From positions 20,834,298-20,898,297 of the forward strand of contig OW285189.1 in the NCBI GenBank assembly GCA_935421135.1: a stretch of DNA of 64,000 nucleotides, read 5' to 3'. Shown piece by piece: positions 34,233 to 46,059 of this stretch (the first letter of the stretch is position 1; every line of letters starts with the position of its first letter). The translations under genes and the position numbers were made by a program. The notes below the pieces were generated by a model. That model was not told the origin of the DNA, made no database searches, and worked only from the letters and a program-made list of their open reading frames with translations. Origin of the DNA: Bugulina stolonifera. Taxonomy: Eukaryota > Bryozoa > Gymnolaemata > Cheilostomatida > Bugulidae.

Positions 34233-36307
34233 ATGGCACCAGATAACAAAAGTGATAGAGGTATTAGTGGTGCTAAATCCACTACTCAAGCTGTGACTGA
34301 GACTAAACAATATCAGTACTTACCTCCTACACCTGAATTGAGGTCTGGCCTCAGTATGATGGAGGATGAAAGTACAAAAGATAAATTCATTCGCAAGTTT
34401 TATGAACAGCCATTAGTACCAATAGGTAAGCATTGAGTGAGTGAAGTAAAAGCCCCCTGTCTCAATTATATCCTTTATCTATGCTGATGGCACCAATACT
34501 TTCTCCATCAACCCGCAAATTTTAAACAAAGAAATTGTCAATATTGAAAACTGGTGCATAACCAATCCAATGAGCTGGTTCTAAATTACTTCAAAACTTT
34601 CCAAGTACTTTTCAAAGCTCCAAACTAACAATTGAAACAGTCACAGTACACTGTGAAAATGAATAATACTCCTCTGGAATTTAAAAATGAAGCAAGATTT
34701 CTTGGTATCACCCTCGATGCTAGCATTACTTTCAAACCACATTTGGCTCTACTTTATCGAAAACTGAAGCTTATTTTATTAATGGTGAAAGCTGTTCGAT
34801 CATTCTTTAACCAAAAATCAATTCTAGAACTTTACTATGATTTTTTTAGCCTCATGTTTTATATGGAATCGAATTCTGGGGGCATGCGAATAAGACCGAG
34901 CTTAAACGCATCACTGTCCTTCAAAAAGCTAATGTTTGAGTAATTTTAAATATTAAACTGAGAGAACATGTCACCTCTCATTTTAAAACCCTAAAGATTA
35001 TACCAATTAAAATGCTTTTTGAATTTGCCACCTGAAAACTACTTCTTAAAACCTTTTCTTCAGAATTTTTATTTTCCCTGATGACCAAAAGCCATTACAA
35101 CACAAGACAACAAAGCCCTAAAACAAGGAAAGCCAACAACAAACAAGGCGAGAGGTTCTTGTTGAACACAGGAATTGCCCTGTACAACAAATAGTACCTA
35201 ATGGGGGCGGAGACTGGCGCCGCTGCCTGTCGCGTGGATGGTCTGGCTGCTTTCATGCGGGGGGTTGCTGCATGTCCCTGCCGTCTTTGCACATTGTTAG
35301 CACTCGCTGAACTATAAGGTATCTTTGAAGGTAATGGAGTGAGCTAGTAGATAGTTGTGTTTTCGTAACCTCTCGGACCACGCTGGAAAGGGCTACTGAC
35401 CTGGGATTTTGCTTGGTCGGATGAAACCATCCCTAGCTCATCGGTACACCCAGGTTTCTCGCATGCAAATGAGGATTTTGCTTTTGACCCAGGCCGGAGT
35501 ATTCGTGATCCTGTGACGAAAGTGGGCCAGAAAATTCTTGCATCAGTTGATCTGTGCCTGAAATTTTAGTTGCAAAGACACTGAGTAGCTTAGGCCCATC
35601 TGGCTATGGCCCACTAAAATGTTTTAGATCAGCTCCTGCAATAGGAATTCCGTTTCAAGGTGATGTTTTTGCATTTGGAAGTTGTTTTCTTAATCATTCA
35701 TCCACTATCTCTATTTATCCTTCCCCTCCCCAATTCAGACAAGTGTTCTGGCCAGTTTATTTTTCATCACATTAAATGTTTTACAATGCGGTTCTTAAAT
35801 GTGCAGCCAGTGATTAGTAAATGGTTTTGAGCTTTTTTTCTGCAAGTTTGTGTAGGTGTATCATTTCATTTACGGTATACATGTACACATATTAAGACTG
35901 CACATAATAATGTTGTGATAGTCTTGCTAACAATTATCATTAAAATTAGGAAATTATATTCTGTTAAGTGGGTGGATTGTAATTACAGCACATTGAGCTA
36001 TTAAGTAAACCTGCTCTTTTTGTAGACAACTATTCTTTAAATTTTTGACTTGGAACCGTATTCAATAGTTTGGATCTGAAGGGCAGGGCAAAGATATTAG
36101 TATTATCCGACTGTTTTCCCATTTTTAGGGTGTGGCTTGACAGCTGGTGCTCTAACTTTTGGACTAATAAACATGAAATCTGGAAACCGGTTCATGTCTC
36201 AGAGGATGATGAGACTTCGTATCTTAGCTCAAGGCTTTACTGTGTTTGCTTGTCTAGCAGGTGTATTCTACACTGCAAAAAGTAGGAGGGACTCAACTGT
36301 AACTTAG
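34233..36307 (+). CDS. HIGD2A: HIG1-domain mitochondrial protein, HIGD2A type
   Basis: Two exons join in phase 1: 34233-34425 and 36129-36307 (TAG), for 123 residues. HIGD2A-type proteins sit in the inner mitochondrial membrane and assist cytochrome c oxidase and supercomplex assembly. The HIG1 domain begins at FIRKFYEQPLVPIGCGLTAG and continues with two hydrophobic helices. Between them is the conserved short loop with NRFMSQRMMRLRILAQGFTV, matching the family's QxMMRxRIxAQGFTV pattern. The N-terminus is polar, as is usual for this family. The intron (1.7 kb) contains a dead reverse-transcriptase fragment. HIGD2A rather than HIGD1 is favoured by the VPIG and QGFTV text. AATAAA at 36552 is a likely poly(A) signal. 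Confidence 0.88.
34475..35060 (+). pseudogene. Non-LTR retrotransposon reverse-transcriptase fragment
   Basis: YADGTNTFSINPQ (34477 onward) looks like a mutated catalytic YADD box. It is followed after stops and frame changes by FLGITLDASITFKPHL, which corresponds to the FLGVxxDxxLxWxxHI block that follows the catalytic box in LINE-type reverse transcriptases, and by VRSFFNQKSILELYY. At least three in-frame stops interrupt it. It lies in the HIGD2A intron. Confidence 0.6.
35195..35530. other. GC-rich island inside the HIGD2A intron
   Basis: About 35195-35290 (GGGGGCGGAGACTGGCGCCG and following) and 35360-35530 are much richer in G+C than the surrounding intron. Short self-complementary segments are visible, but I recognise no coding frame or RNA family. 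It is probably the remains of another inserted element next to the reverse-transcriptase fragment. Confidence 0.35.
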
Positions 36308-37341
36308 AAAGAGTCACTTCTGACTATATTATATATTGTACTAGGGAATGACAGCCTTTTACATAACAGTGCCAAGGTCTATGTTTGATGCAGTGGTGGT
36401 TGTGATTAGTGTTTGATTGACTAGCCAATTTCTTTAATTTATGTAGACTTTATTATTCAGCTAGTTACAGATCTACATCACTAATAGGCATAGAATTATT
36501 ACTCAAAGAATACATCTAACAAATATGCTTCATTGAACATGTAGCTATCTAAATAAAATTAAAAAATAATTTGTTATTTTTGTAAATAATAAATGGGAGT
36601 TACAGGTAACAAAATAAAACCGTATCTATACCCATTATATTAACATAGGTTTTCTGCTCCTTTATCTGAGCTAATATTGAGAACTGGAATTCAGCAGAGA
36701 ATGTATATTAGGCTGCCAAGACTTCATCCAGAAGCTCAGATGTCTGGCCCTCGCTGAGTACTGTGAAGGATGCTAGGGGGTTTGCAGATTGCATTCCGTA
36801 ATTCTACAATATGTACAAAACATTAGTACTAACAGTATAATAAATTACTTTATTTACTGAGATTGAAAAGATATGGCAGAGTTCTTTATTTCAAAATCAA
36901 ACCGACAATACTTTAGTAGACAATAATATACCTGCACAGAGCAGACCAAACTAGTAAATTAACATTGATAGCAAGTGTTAGGTTGGAGGAACATGGATTC
37001 ACAACATTAACAATGATGTTATATATTATAGGATCTTATATCTGTTTACTGCTGCTTCATTGTACTCTTAGGAGATTTATTAGATTTCATAGCAAGTGCA
37101 CCAAGAAAGTATAATTTCATAATTCACAAAAAATACCATGCATGCTTTATAAGCTATTCCATATGTTCTGTTTACTAAATAGTGCTGTTAGAAAGGAAAG
37201 TATAGGAATGATATCTATTGGATTCTTGTTACTAGCAAGGTTGATAGAGAGACGAGATATTGCAAACCACCACCACACAACATGCATTAACTTAAACCAG
37301 AGCAGATGTCAACAGCAGCGCATACACGTACACATTGTGAT
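36308..37341. other. Convergent intergenic region
   Basis: Lies between the 3' ends of HIGD2A (plus) and the gelsolin gene (minus). AATAAA at 36552-36557 fits HIGD2A. Nothing else was recognised. Confidence 0.5.
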
Positions 37342-40300
37342 CTAAGCTAGTGCTTTCTCCAACACTCTGCAACGTTGTCCTTCTTTGACCACACTGACTG
37401 GGTCAAGAGCACGCTGACCAGCAGTCAATAGGAAGTTCTGAAGAGTAACGATAAATAATGCTAGGGTAACAAGCCACTCGGATGCAATTCAATTCAATGT
37501 CTAATAATGGCAGTGGTACTAATGTTCATAACATACAGATGCACTGTATACATGTGCATATACATGCAGGGTAGATAGTCGTTGGCCTATACTTAAATTC
37601 GCATATCACAACCTGTGAAAGATTTACTGCTGCAAGTTCATAACATACTCAATATACTTCATGCCTAGTATAAGCTGAGATGAAGCTCATCAAATCTACA
37701 GAAAAGTTTCGCTATGAAAGTATATTATTACCAAGAAGCCTCTAGTCCACACCAGGGTGCCATCAACAGAGAGAATGAAAACAAAACACCACAGGGTATT
37801 TGAGAAAACTTAAGACTAAATATAGGTTGGGGTGTCAGGAGTAGACAAACAACTCACGTGGGCATATTGCAGACCACACTTCTTCTCTCCACTTGATGCA
37901 TTAGCTCCAACCCATACAATGACATCACATCCAGTATCAACAATGAATGCATCCTACAAAATATTCAATACATGTATTTTGCAACACAAAATATAACATT
38001 AGTAAATATGAATAGGCAACAGACAGATATGTAAATTTATCTACCCAATGTGATGTTCGAATCAGGAAACACCTTCCAATAGCTAGAATATATAATTATT
38101 TTGGGGTCACATACATTGGTATCCAGATTATCCTTGGAGAAAGTGCCTTCTGCTACTAGTTCAAAGTCCATCTTTCCAGAGGCATCAGAAAGTCTGTAAT
38201 GACAAATTTGTCATAGACAATATATATGTTTGTATTCCCTTGACCATTCCTGATATACATGTACTTAGGTAATACGTTGCTTCTTATATATCAAAAATCA
38301 AGTATTTCAGCCACATAATCAAGAGATTGAATAGCAAAATTTTAACATACGCTGCAGTATTATACAGGGTCTGGTTTGCATAGTAATATACAAGTAGATA
38401 GTAATGTCTCATGACAATCAAGATTGGCCAACCAAGAAACTGCTCGTCGCCACAACCCACAGTATCACTAGAACCCTCTCTATCCTGCTTTCTTTGTATA
38501 GTAAAATATTCCAGCCCCCTACACTTACTTGAAGAGTTTCTTTGTTTTTCCAGCTTCATCGGTTACAGTTTGTTCCTCAACATCATCCTCTTCAATTGCC
38601 AATTTCTCATAGAACTCGTGCTAAAGTGTCATGAGCATAAACTTAGCATATCATGCTGACCATGTCAATGGATCACTTACTAACATTGTCCTTGTACTAC
38701 ATTTATTATCTATATTATATACGTTAGAATCAAGTTGCTACTGATACAACGGATCACAACAGTTTCAGCACAGTACATGTACATGCAGATTGTTACTAAT
38801 ATAAAGGAACACTGGAACAACGTACAGTTTCAGGAGTTGCGTCCTCTTCCAACACGTCAGTTTTAGCTCTTCCTCTCTCACCTTCCAACTGTTGACAGTA
38901 GGCAGCAGCATTATATTTCTCATCCTATGAAAACATAATAAAAATGTACATATCAAAATTCATCATTAATTTGGAGTTGTGTGTCCTCAATTAGAAGAGA
39001 GGGGACAACTTTGAACAAAAATGATAATATCATTATATACATGTACATACACACTAATGAACAGCATAGTATAATAGTGTTGTGTTGCACTGCTACATGT
39101 AGTTTGATACACTACTAGATAATATATGACTACTCAACACTACTATAATATGGAAGTGTACTGACCTACATGATGCCAAACATTGCACTGTTTATCAAAG
39201 CATGGAGAGTTCCATGAAGTGTATGTATGTAAATGATCTCCACAGCAACAAAGTAGCAATATAATAGTCACACATACTTGTGTGATCAGTCAATAGATTG
39301 AGGAAGATTTCTATTTAGTCAATTGATGTGTGAATGTCAGTCACCATTACAATCTACACTTTTCTATAGAATTTCAACCCACGGGAGAAAATTATACCCA
39401 TGAAATGAATAGTAAATAAGTATGTCATAACATAATACTGTATAATAAAACACCCTTGAGTTCAAACAAATTGTGTACAAGTTAATATTATCATAACCTT
39501 CCAAGACATAAACTCTTATTATTCATTTATACCTAATATAAACTCTGTTGGTAGCTTATGCAGATAACCCAAGCTCACTTGTTCCACAGTATACACCTGG
39601 TATATACAATCATGTAATTTATTATACATGTACACACCTTGCTACAGTTGGCTCCATTGAACTGGTAGATCTTCAGACCCAGATCCATGATGAAGACGTC
39701 ACCAGAGTTGATTCTATTTCTGCGCATTGGAATCTGTCTAATCTCAACCTTTCTTCCACTCTTCTTCACCAGGAAGAGCCTTGGTTCGTATTTGGTAGGC
39801 TCCACGTGTCTGAAGCCAGAAGCACAGCCTCCCTCCATGTATCTACAATTATAAATTAATTCATATTATACATACCGTGACTTCAAGTGTGCCTGGAGGT
39901 CATAATAATAGTCCTGTTATAGAAAGTAGGACTAGTTTGAGCAGTCTAACCATTTGCATTCCACACAATGCCATACTAGTGAGCTTTTGTAATTGGATGC
40001 CTGATGTGCACAATGTAATGCATGAATGAAACTTTGGTCTATTGAAAGGTAATGTTGATAACCTGCCCATGTTCAAAAAGAAAGGAGATTTCATCAAAGC
40101 CGATATGATGATGGCAATCCTAAAATATTGATTATATCACATAATATTATATTGCATTGCAGGCATACCTGTATCATCTAGTTCAGTATAATACACTATA
40201 TTGTACATACACTGCATGAAGCAAATACATGTACATTTATTACATCTACTATAGTAATGTACATGTGCACAACGTCATAATTTACGAATTATGCAAAAAT

Positions 40301-43300
40301 TCCTACATATTGGAGACCAAAGTATAATATACCCTGTGAGGGGCAAAACTCGTCTTAGCAAAGTTACCACGACTTGTCCTAGCTAACAATACCATATGCT
40401 TCCCATAACACCTATCCACTGCAGACTTGTAAATATTATTCCACACTCCAGTACCCAGCTACATGGAGCTACTATTTATAGGTAAAGTAAACCATGCCAA
40501 GTTGGCTGATGAGTGAATGATTGATTACCCATTTATATTGCCAGTAAAAACCACCGGCATATAATTATCCTCGTTACACAAGTGTGATATATTTACTTTC
40601 CACAGTATTGTAGATAACACCTAATGACCCACATGTTAGTACTTAGTAGGCCGGTCACTGTGATTACTTGCTAGCAGTTCAGTACATGACTGATATGCTT
40701 CTCATATGTGTGACTATATTGTCTATTGGATCCTGGATACTGTCAGCTGCGCCCACATATTATGCACACGGCTATAAATGTTGTTGTATGAGATGACAGT
40801 TATGTAGTTGATTGATCAGCTTCATCTCATTACAATGTATTGGAATAGTTGTGTGTAACCCAGGTGACAGGCCAGACCACTGATTGTATGTATATTATGC
40901 TAACAATAAGTAACAGGTCTAGCTGTATCTAGTAATAAGTCAGTACTAGTATGTCCCCACATCCACATTTGTACAATGAACGCTCCAGTGAGTGGTAGTG
41001 AGGGGGTATAGAGTGTAGTGATGTATGACCTACATTGGTCACGCTCTAAATAGCCCAACAATAACCCCAAGCTCCGCTAACACTACTATACCCAACCTGT
41101 CCTTAGGATGTTAATAAACTGTAATGTGCTACGATAACATATACCGCATCTAAAAGGTCAAAAGTAGTAGGAAGTTTCACCCATGCAAAAGGGCCCTCTT
41201 ACAGAGTTTCAAAAACGATGATCAAGAATTAGAACTTTGTCAGAAACCAAATAGTTTCCCTCATTGCTGATTTTCAATGTAGAAATACATCTTCGTTTTA
41301 AAACTGTATAATAATATGACTAGGCCAGTCAAATGACATCGAGACTTACACCATCTTGTCAAAGTAAGACTTGAAGAGGGAAGACTCATGTCCTTGAACC
41401 TCACGGTGCTGCACTGGGCCGTCATTGTGGTATGTGTCAAGTTCTACTGTTTTGTAAGCGGCTGTACCATACTCATCCTGCAGCAAATATAAACGTATTA
41501 GCCAAGAAAACATGCATACTGTTTGTACAGAGAATAGGCAGGTATGCTAATAAGTAAATAATATCAAGTATAAGCAAACATCACATAGCAAGAAGATTGT
41601 CAACATAATCTCCCAGAGCACTGGTATTACGTGTTGGTTTGATAGCAACTGAAATATTACATAGACATTATTACTTGACCTACTTGGGATCTACCTAGTA
41701 GTACATGTAGGTCAGACTCAGGGTGTCTGATGCACAGCTTGTACTCAAGATAAGATCAGTATTAGCTAGAGTGTAGACAGGATACAGATGTATTCAACAG
41801 CATCAAGTAGTACAGGATGTCAATATTAAGTAATATTCGTTGCTCAGAGTCGTGGATTGCAATGATGTAGAACTACACATATCCTTTTAATTGCAAGCCA
41901 TAAAATATTCAGCACAAGTTTAAAATTTAATCCAAATCATTTGAATGCACTTGACTACTTACTGACTGGGTCAGTGAGAGTTAGTGCGAATTAGATTAGA
42001 TTCATGCAGCCATAAACACTTCAAAATAAGTTGATTATGAGATTAATTATTGTAATTTTAATCAGATTAATTAATACTGAATAGATGTGATTCTCTTCTG
42101 CCACTGACCTGAGTGCTGTGTTTGCCAATCCAGAAGTGTACATCCCAGGCAAGGGCGGGGCTGGCTGGATCTGGTTGGTAGGTCTAGAAATAAAACCAGA
42201 TATGCATTTTAAATCTACGATATAAGAATTATATTGCTTAGTGCCTAGGCCTGCATACGAAGGATCAAAACAAGAGCCACAATCTCTCTTTACAGGAAGT
42301 GAGTTTAATTAATAGTTACAGTTGCCATGGAGCAAAGAATAGGGTAACCTTAGTGCCATGAGCCACGGATAGTACTGCTACCATGAAGTCATATATAGCT
42401 GCAGATAATATCTTACGCAAAAACATAACAAACTTCAAATAGTACAAACCTCCAATGAATGGACATTATTCTCTGATAAACTAAACTACTGTAGTTCAGA
42501 GACTTATTACTTACATGTAAAATAATATATGAATCTCCACTGTAAAAGCTTCCATACTCCTCCCTTGGCCATGACTTCACTTGAAATTTCTGAAATATTT
42601 GTTTTAATAACAATTTTCATAATATCTTTTATAAAGAATTACCTTTGTGAAATGCATTACAGATGCATAGGCTGACAGAATTTAAAAATACCGAAGTAAG
42701 CAATACTGGTTCAACTTATATCCATAAAAAGAAATACTTTGCAACCGAGATGAATTACCTCTATCCTCCAAATCTCTGTTCCTGGTTTCTCTCCAGAATT
42801 TTCCCATGCCTTTTCAGTCTCTGCAGATGCCTCTGTAATTTTACAAACCAAATTTTTAATGCAATACCCTTTAAGTATTTAAGATGCATGGAAAGTATAG
42901 TGAGGGCCTACTAGACGTTGCACAACTTAATGCTAATCACAACACAGTTCAATATGAGCACAAATATTTTCGGTAACTAAACATACTTTTGATATTTTTC
43001 TCAACATCAGAACCAAAGAGAGCCATGTTGGAATCCTTCCAGTCATATTCTTTAGCTTTTCGTAGTCCTAAAAGATAAATTAAAAAACATGCAGCAAAAG
43101 AAAATAACAATGGTTGTGTTACAAAATCGCATCAACTGCATCACATATTGCTTTCCCTATGGCTTGGAGCTTAGGAACGACAGTAGAGTAGCAGTTGAAT
43201 TGCAGAACTAGCACTGCAAATTTTATTTTAATGCTTATAATAATACAACTAGGCTACTAATACCGACTAAATTATAAATAACTTAAGTACACGTAGTTAA

Positions 43301-43538
43301 TGACTATACCTCACAAACATAAGTAGAGACTAAGTCAAAAACCTGACTTAGTTAGTAGTTGCATAGATAAACGAAAGCTACAACGACACTGCATGACTTC
43401 TAAACTGACTAGCTTTAGCTTACTAGTTAGTTTTAGTTACTACTAGAAGTCTAGTGAAGACTGGTCAGTATATAAAATACAAATCATCAATCAGAAACGC
43501 ACTATTTCAAATTTTTTCAAGTTACACTAACCTGACAT
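37342..43538 (-). CDS. Severin/CapG-type gelsolin-family actin-binding protein
   Basis: Twelve minus-strand exons join in phase: 43532-43538, 42987-43067, 42759-42832, 42515-42589, 42109-42183, 41350-41477, 39638-39842, 38826-38924, 38529-38620, 38115-38193, 37858-37953 and 37342-37437 (TAG), for 368 residues. That is the size of three-domain family members (severin, fragmin, CapG), half of gelsolin. Domain 1 shows [47 protein letters not shown] and [20 protein letters not shown]. The G1-G2 linker reads [15 protein letters not shown]. Domain 2 has [20 protein letters not shown]. Domain 3 has [16 protein letters not shown] and a final RVLEKALA. Such proteins sever or cap actin filaments under calcium control. 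The first coding exon is only 7 bases. There is no C-terminal headpiece. Confidence 0.93.
38971..39015. repeat. Short inverted-repeat element, AAGTTGTCC family
   Basis: TTGGAGTTGTGTGTCCTC faces GAGAGGGGACAACTTTGAA across a few bases in a gelsolin intron. It is the same family as the perfect hairpin at 29315-29350. Confidence 0.6.
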
Positions 43539-43808
43539 GTTGATATTTGTTGTGTAAGAACAATGTTGAGGAGAGAAAACCGAGGAGTTCGTCTGGGTAG
43601 AAGTCTGAACACCGGAGTGCCTTGTAAAACAAATCCACCAAGAAGGAAGAGAATGAGTCACGTGATACAAACTTCCTTCTTACCTGAAATTTAATTGGCC
43701 AATTCAAGATACGGCCACACCCAACTGTAAACATAGAACCACGTTGAGTACAAAATATAAGCTGTGCAACTATGATGCACAGTACAGGACAGAACCATGG
43801 AATAGATG

Positions 43809-44080
43809 CATGGGCACTAATAAGCTATTGATCATAATAAGAAGTTGTCCTCTCCCAATTTCTCTTCCTCTTCTTTTTTTCTCCCAGGGTATGACACACT
43901 TTTCTCAACTTTTGCTAGCCAAATATTTTTTGTGTAAATCTATGGGCAAAGTCATCAGCAATAGTTTGACACAAGTTTCAGGTCTCAAATCGCCCTAATA
44001 CCAGAGATATGACCGTTTGAAAAACAGGTTTCGACTACAAGCTCTTTGGCGTTTTTCATTGTGCCGGTCATGTAGACAAC
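43809..44080 (+). repeat. Left terminal inverted repeat, 272 bp
   Basis: Begins CATGGGCACTAATAAGC and contains AGAAGTTGTCCTCTCCC near its start. Its inverse is 50014-50285. Confidence 0.9.
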
Positions 44081-44252
44081 AGGTAGACTTGACTAAAATT
44101 GATGACGGTTTCTCGGCCTAGTATAATTCGGATTCTGGTTGGTCAATTATGCTGACCTAGAAATGGAGGTTTGCCGTACTGTGTAATTTTGCTATGCAAC
44201 TTGCAATAAGCCTGTGAGCTTTATCAAACAAAGGACCACGTAATAGAACAAC

Positions 44253-44364
44253 GATGAAACCACGTATTACTGATCTTTACGACTTTATCCAAGGCTACAC
44301 CCAGACAACAACAACCAGCGCAAACAGAAAAATTTGCAACTTAGTTTTAGTTTACAACTAAACC
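44253..44364 (+). CDS. Possible first exon of the 43.8-50.3 kb element's gene
   Basis: The frame from ATG 44253 reads MKPRITDLYDFIQGYTQTT and continues open for 36 residues to TAA. It lies just inside the left arm on the strand carrying the helicase-like exons. There is no strong donor and no homology that I recognise, so this is tentative. Confidence 0.2.
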
Positions 44365-45221
44365 AGTATCGAAGCCGTTTCACAATAAACGGCTCTGAAT
44401 GAAACAAATATTGTGGCAATAATTAATTATTCTCTACAAATGGGTTGTTAGCACCATTATGTATTTCTCAAAGACTTCTTGCAATCAGAGGTTAGGTCTG
44501 ACACAACTCATTTCGAGTGCACTGACTGAGTGCTTTTAATTTTTATCTGATTCAGTGATTGATTTTTGTTTTATCATTTGAAACTAAACTAAAACTTTTA
44601 CTTGAATCAATACAGTTCAGTAAAGTACGAATCTTATCGTGAACCAGCAAACTCTCTTTGCCTCAAACATTACGACAATTAATATATAAAAATAAAAAAA
44701 ATAATTATTTATATTTATAAATAATAAAATAGTTTAGTATGTATATCATTATGATAAATAATTATTAACTAAACTTAATATGTGTTTGTAATAGCGATAT
44801 AATGATAATATTAATTGAATAATTAATACAGATATATTTTATTAAATTTCATGTGGCATGTATATTTATTTTTAATTTTATATAGCAATAGTTCACAGTG
44901 CAATTTTTATTGTGTAGTATCATCATTTAGTTTTTCAAATTCTGTAAATTTACAATACACTTACAGCACTTATACTTGTACTAATGCTTATCTATGCTAA
45001 TGAAAGCAATTGCACACAAACATACATGAAAATTTATTAGCCTACTACAATTGCAATTATTATTTTAACAATAATATATTAATCATTAAAACTATACTCT
45101 ACTTTATTAACATTATCTCCAACTAATTTACGAATAGGCCCTATTTTATTATCGCGAGATATAAGTACCTCACCAAGGATTAATAAATATTGTAACAATT
45201 ATAATTTCCGTATTAGATGTG

Positions 45222-45389
45222 ATGAATAGTGAAACAAGACGCATTTTTATTTAGATTTGTTCCTTATATTTCAATGCTCATCCGGGCATCATCTTCAGAG
45301 AATAATTATCCTCTGATGTTGATCTTCGGATGAGCGTTGAAATACAAGGAACAAATTAAAATAAAAATGCGACTTGTTTTACTGTTCAT
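45222..45389. repeat. 168-bp hairpin (MITE-like)
   Basis: ATGAATAGTGAAACAAGACG recurs inverted near 45370-45389. The arms continue through GCATTTTTATTT, TTTGTTCC and CAATGCTCATCCG, with a loop around 45300. It is nested in the 6.48-kb element. Confidence 0.75.
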
Positions 45390-46059
45390 AATAAAAATAT
45401 TAGCTCACACTAGCATTTTCTAACAAATGTGATGAATAATAAACGTGAATGATATGATATAAGTCTACATTATAGAATATATGATATAACATTTTATCTA
45501 GTAAAGTAGGCTCTATATGGTGACTCTATGATAAACCTAAAGGATATTAACAAAAATAAAATTTAAGATTAAAATTTATTTAGTAGAGCCTAGGTATATG
45601 GTGAATCTATGATAAACCAAGATAGTTATTATAAACCTGTGACTGATTAATAATTAGTTATGGTTTATTTCATATTTGGGTCAATTGTATAGTATTAAAA
45701 ATATATAGATATAACATAATTTATAAAATACATATGATAAAATTGGGTTTCGTAATATAAGCTGCCGTTATTTCCTAGACAGGTATAGGGATGCTCTTTA
45801 TAAATTTATAATAGCACTTATAACATGTTCATCATTTACTAGTAATCATAACTGTTATGCTATTCAAGGTTTATAGAGTTACTTTTAGGCCTACATGTAT
45901 CAACATTTCAGCTATTTTATTATCAATATCATTAGGAGTGTATCATGCCTAATCTGGTATTTCTGAGACCATGTTATGATATGAATATAGATTCGCCGCC
46001 TATCGTTGTAGCTAGTGCATATTATTTGTAATATAGTGATTTTACGTTTTGTTTTTAAG

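Noticed and set aside
35360..35530. Possible spliceosomal or other small RNA in the GC-rich island
   Set aside because: I compared it with the remembered conserved parts of U1, U2, U4, U5, U11, U12 and MRP RNAs and saw no match.
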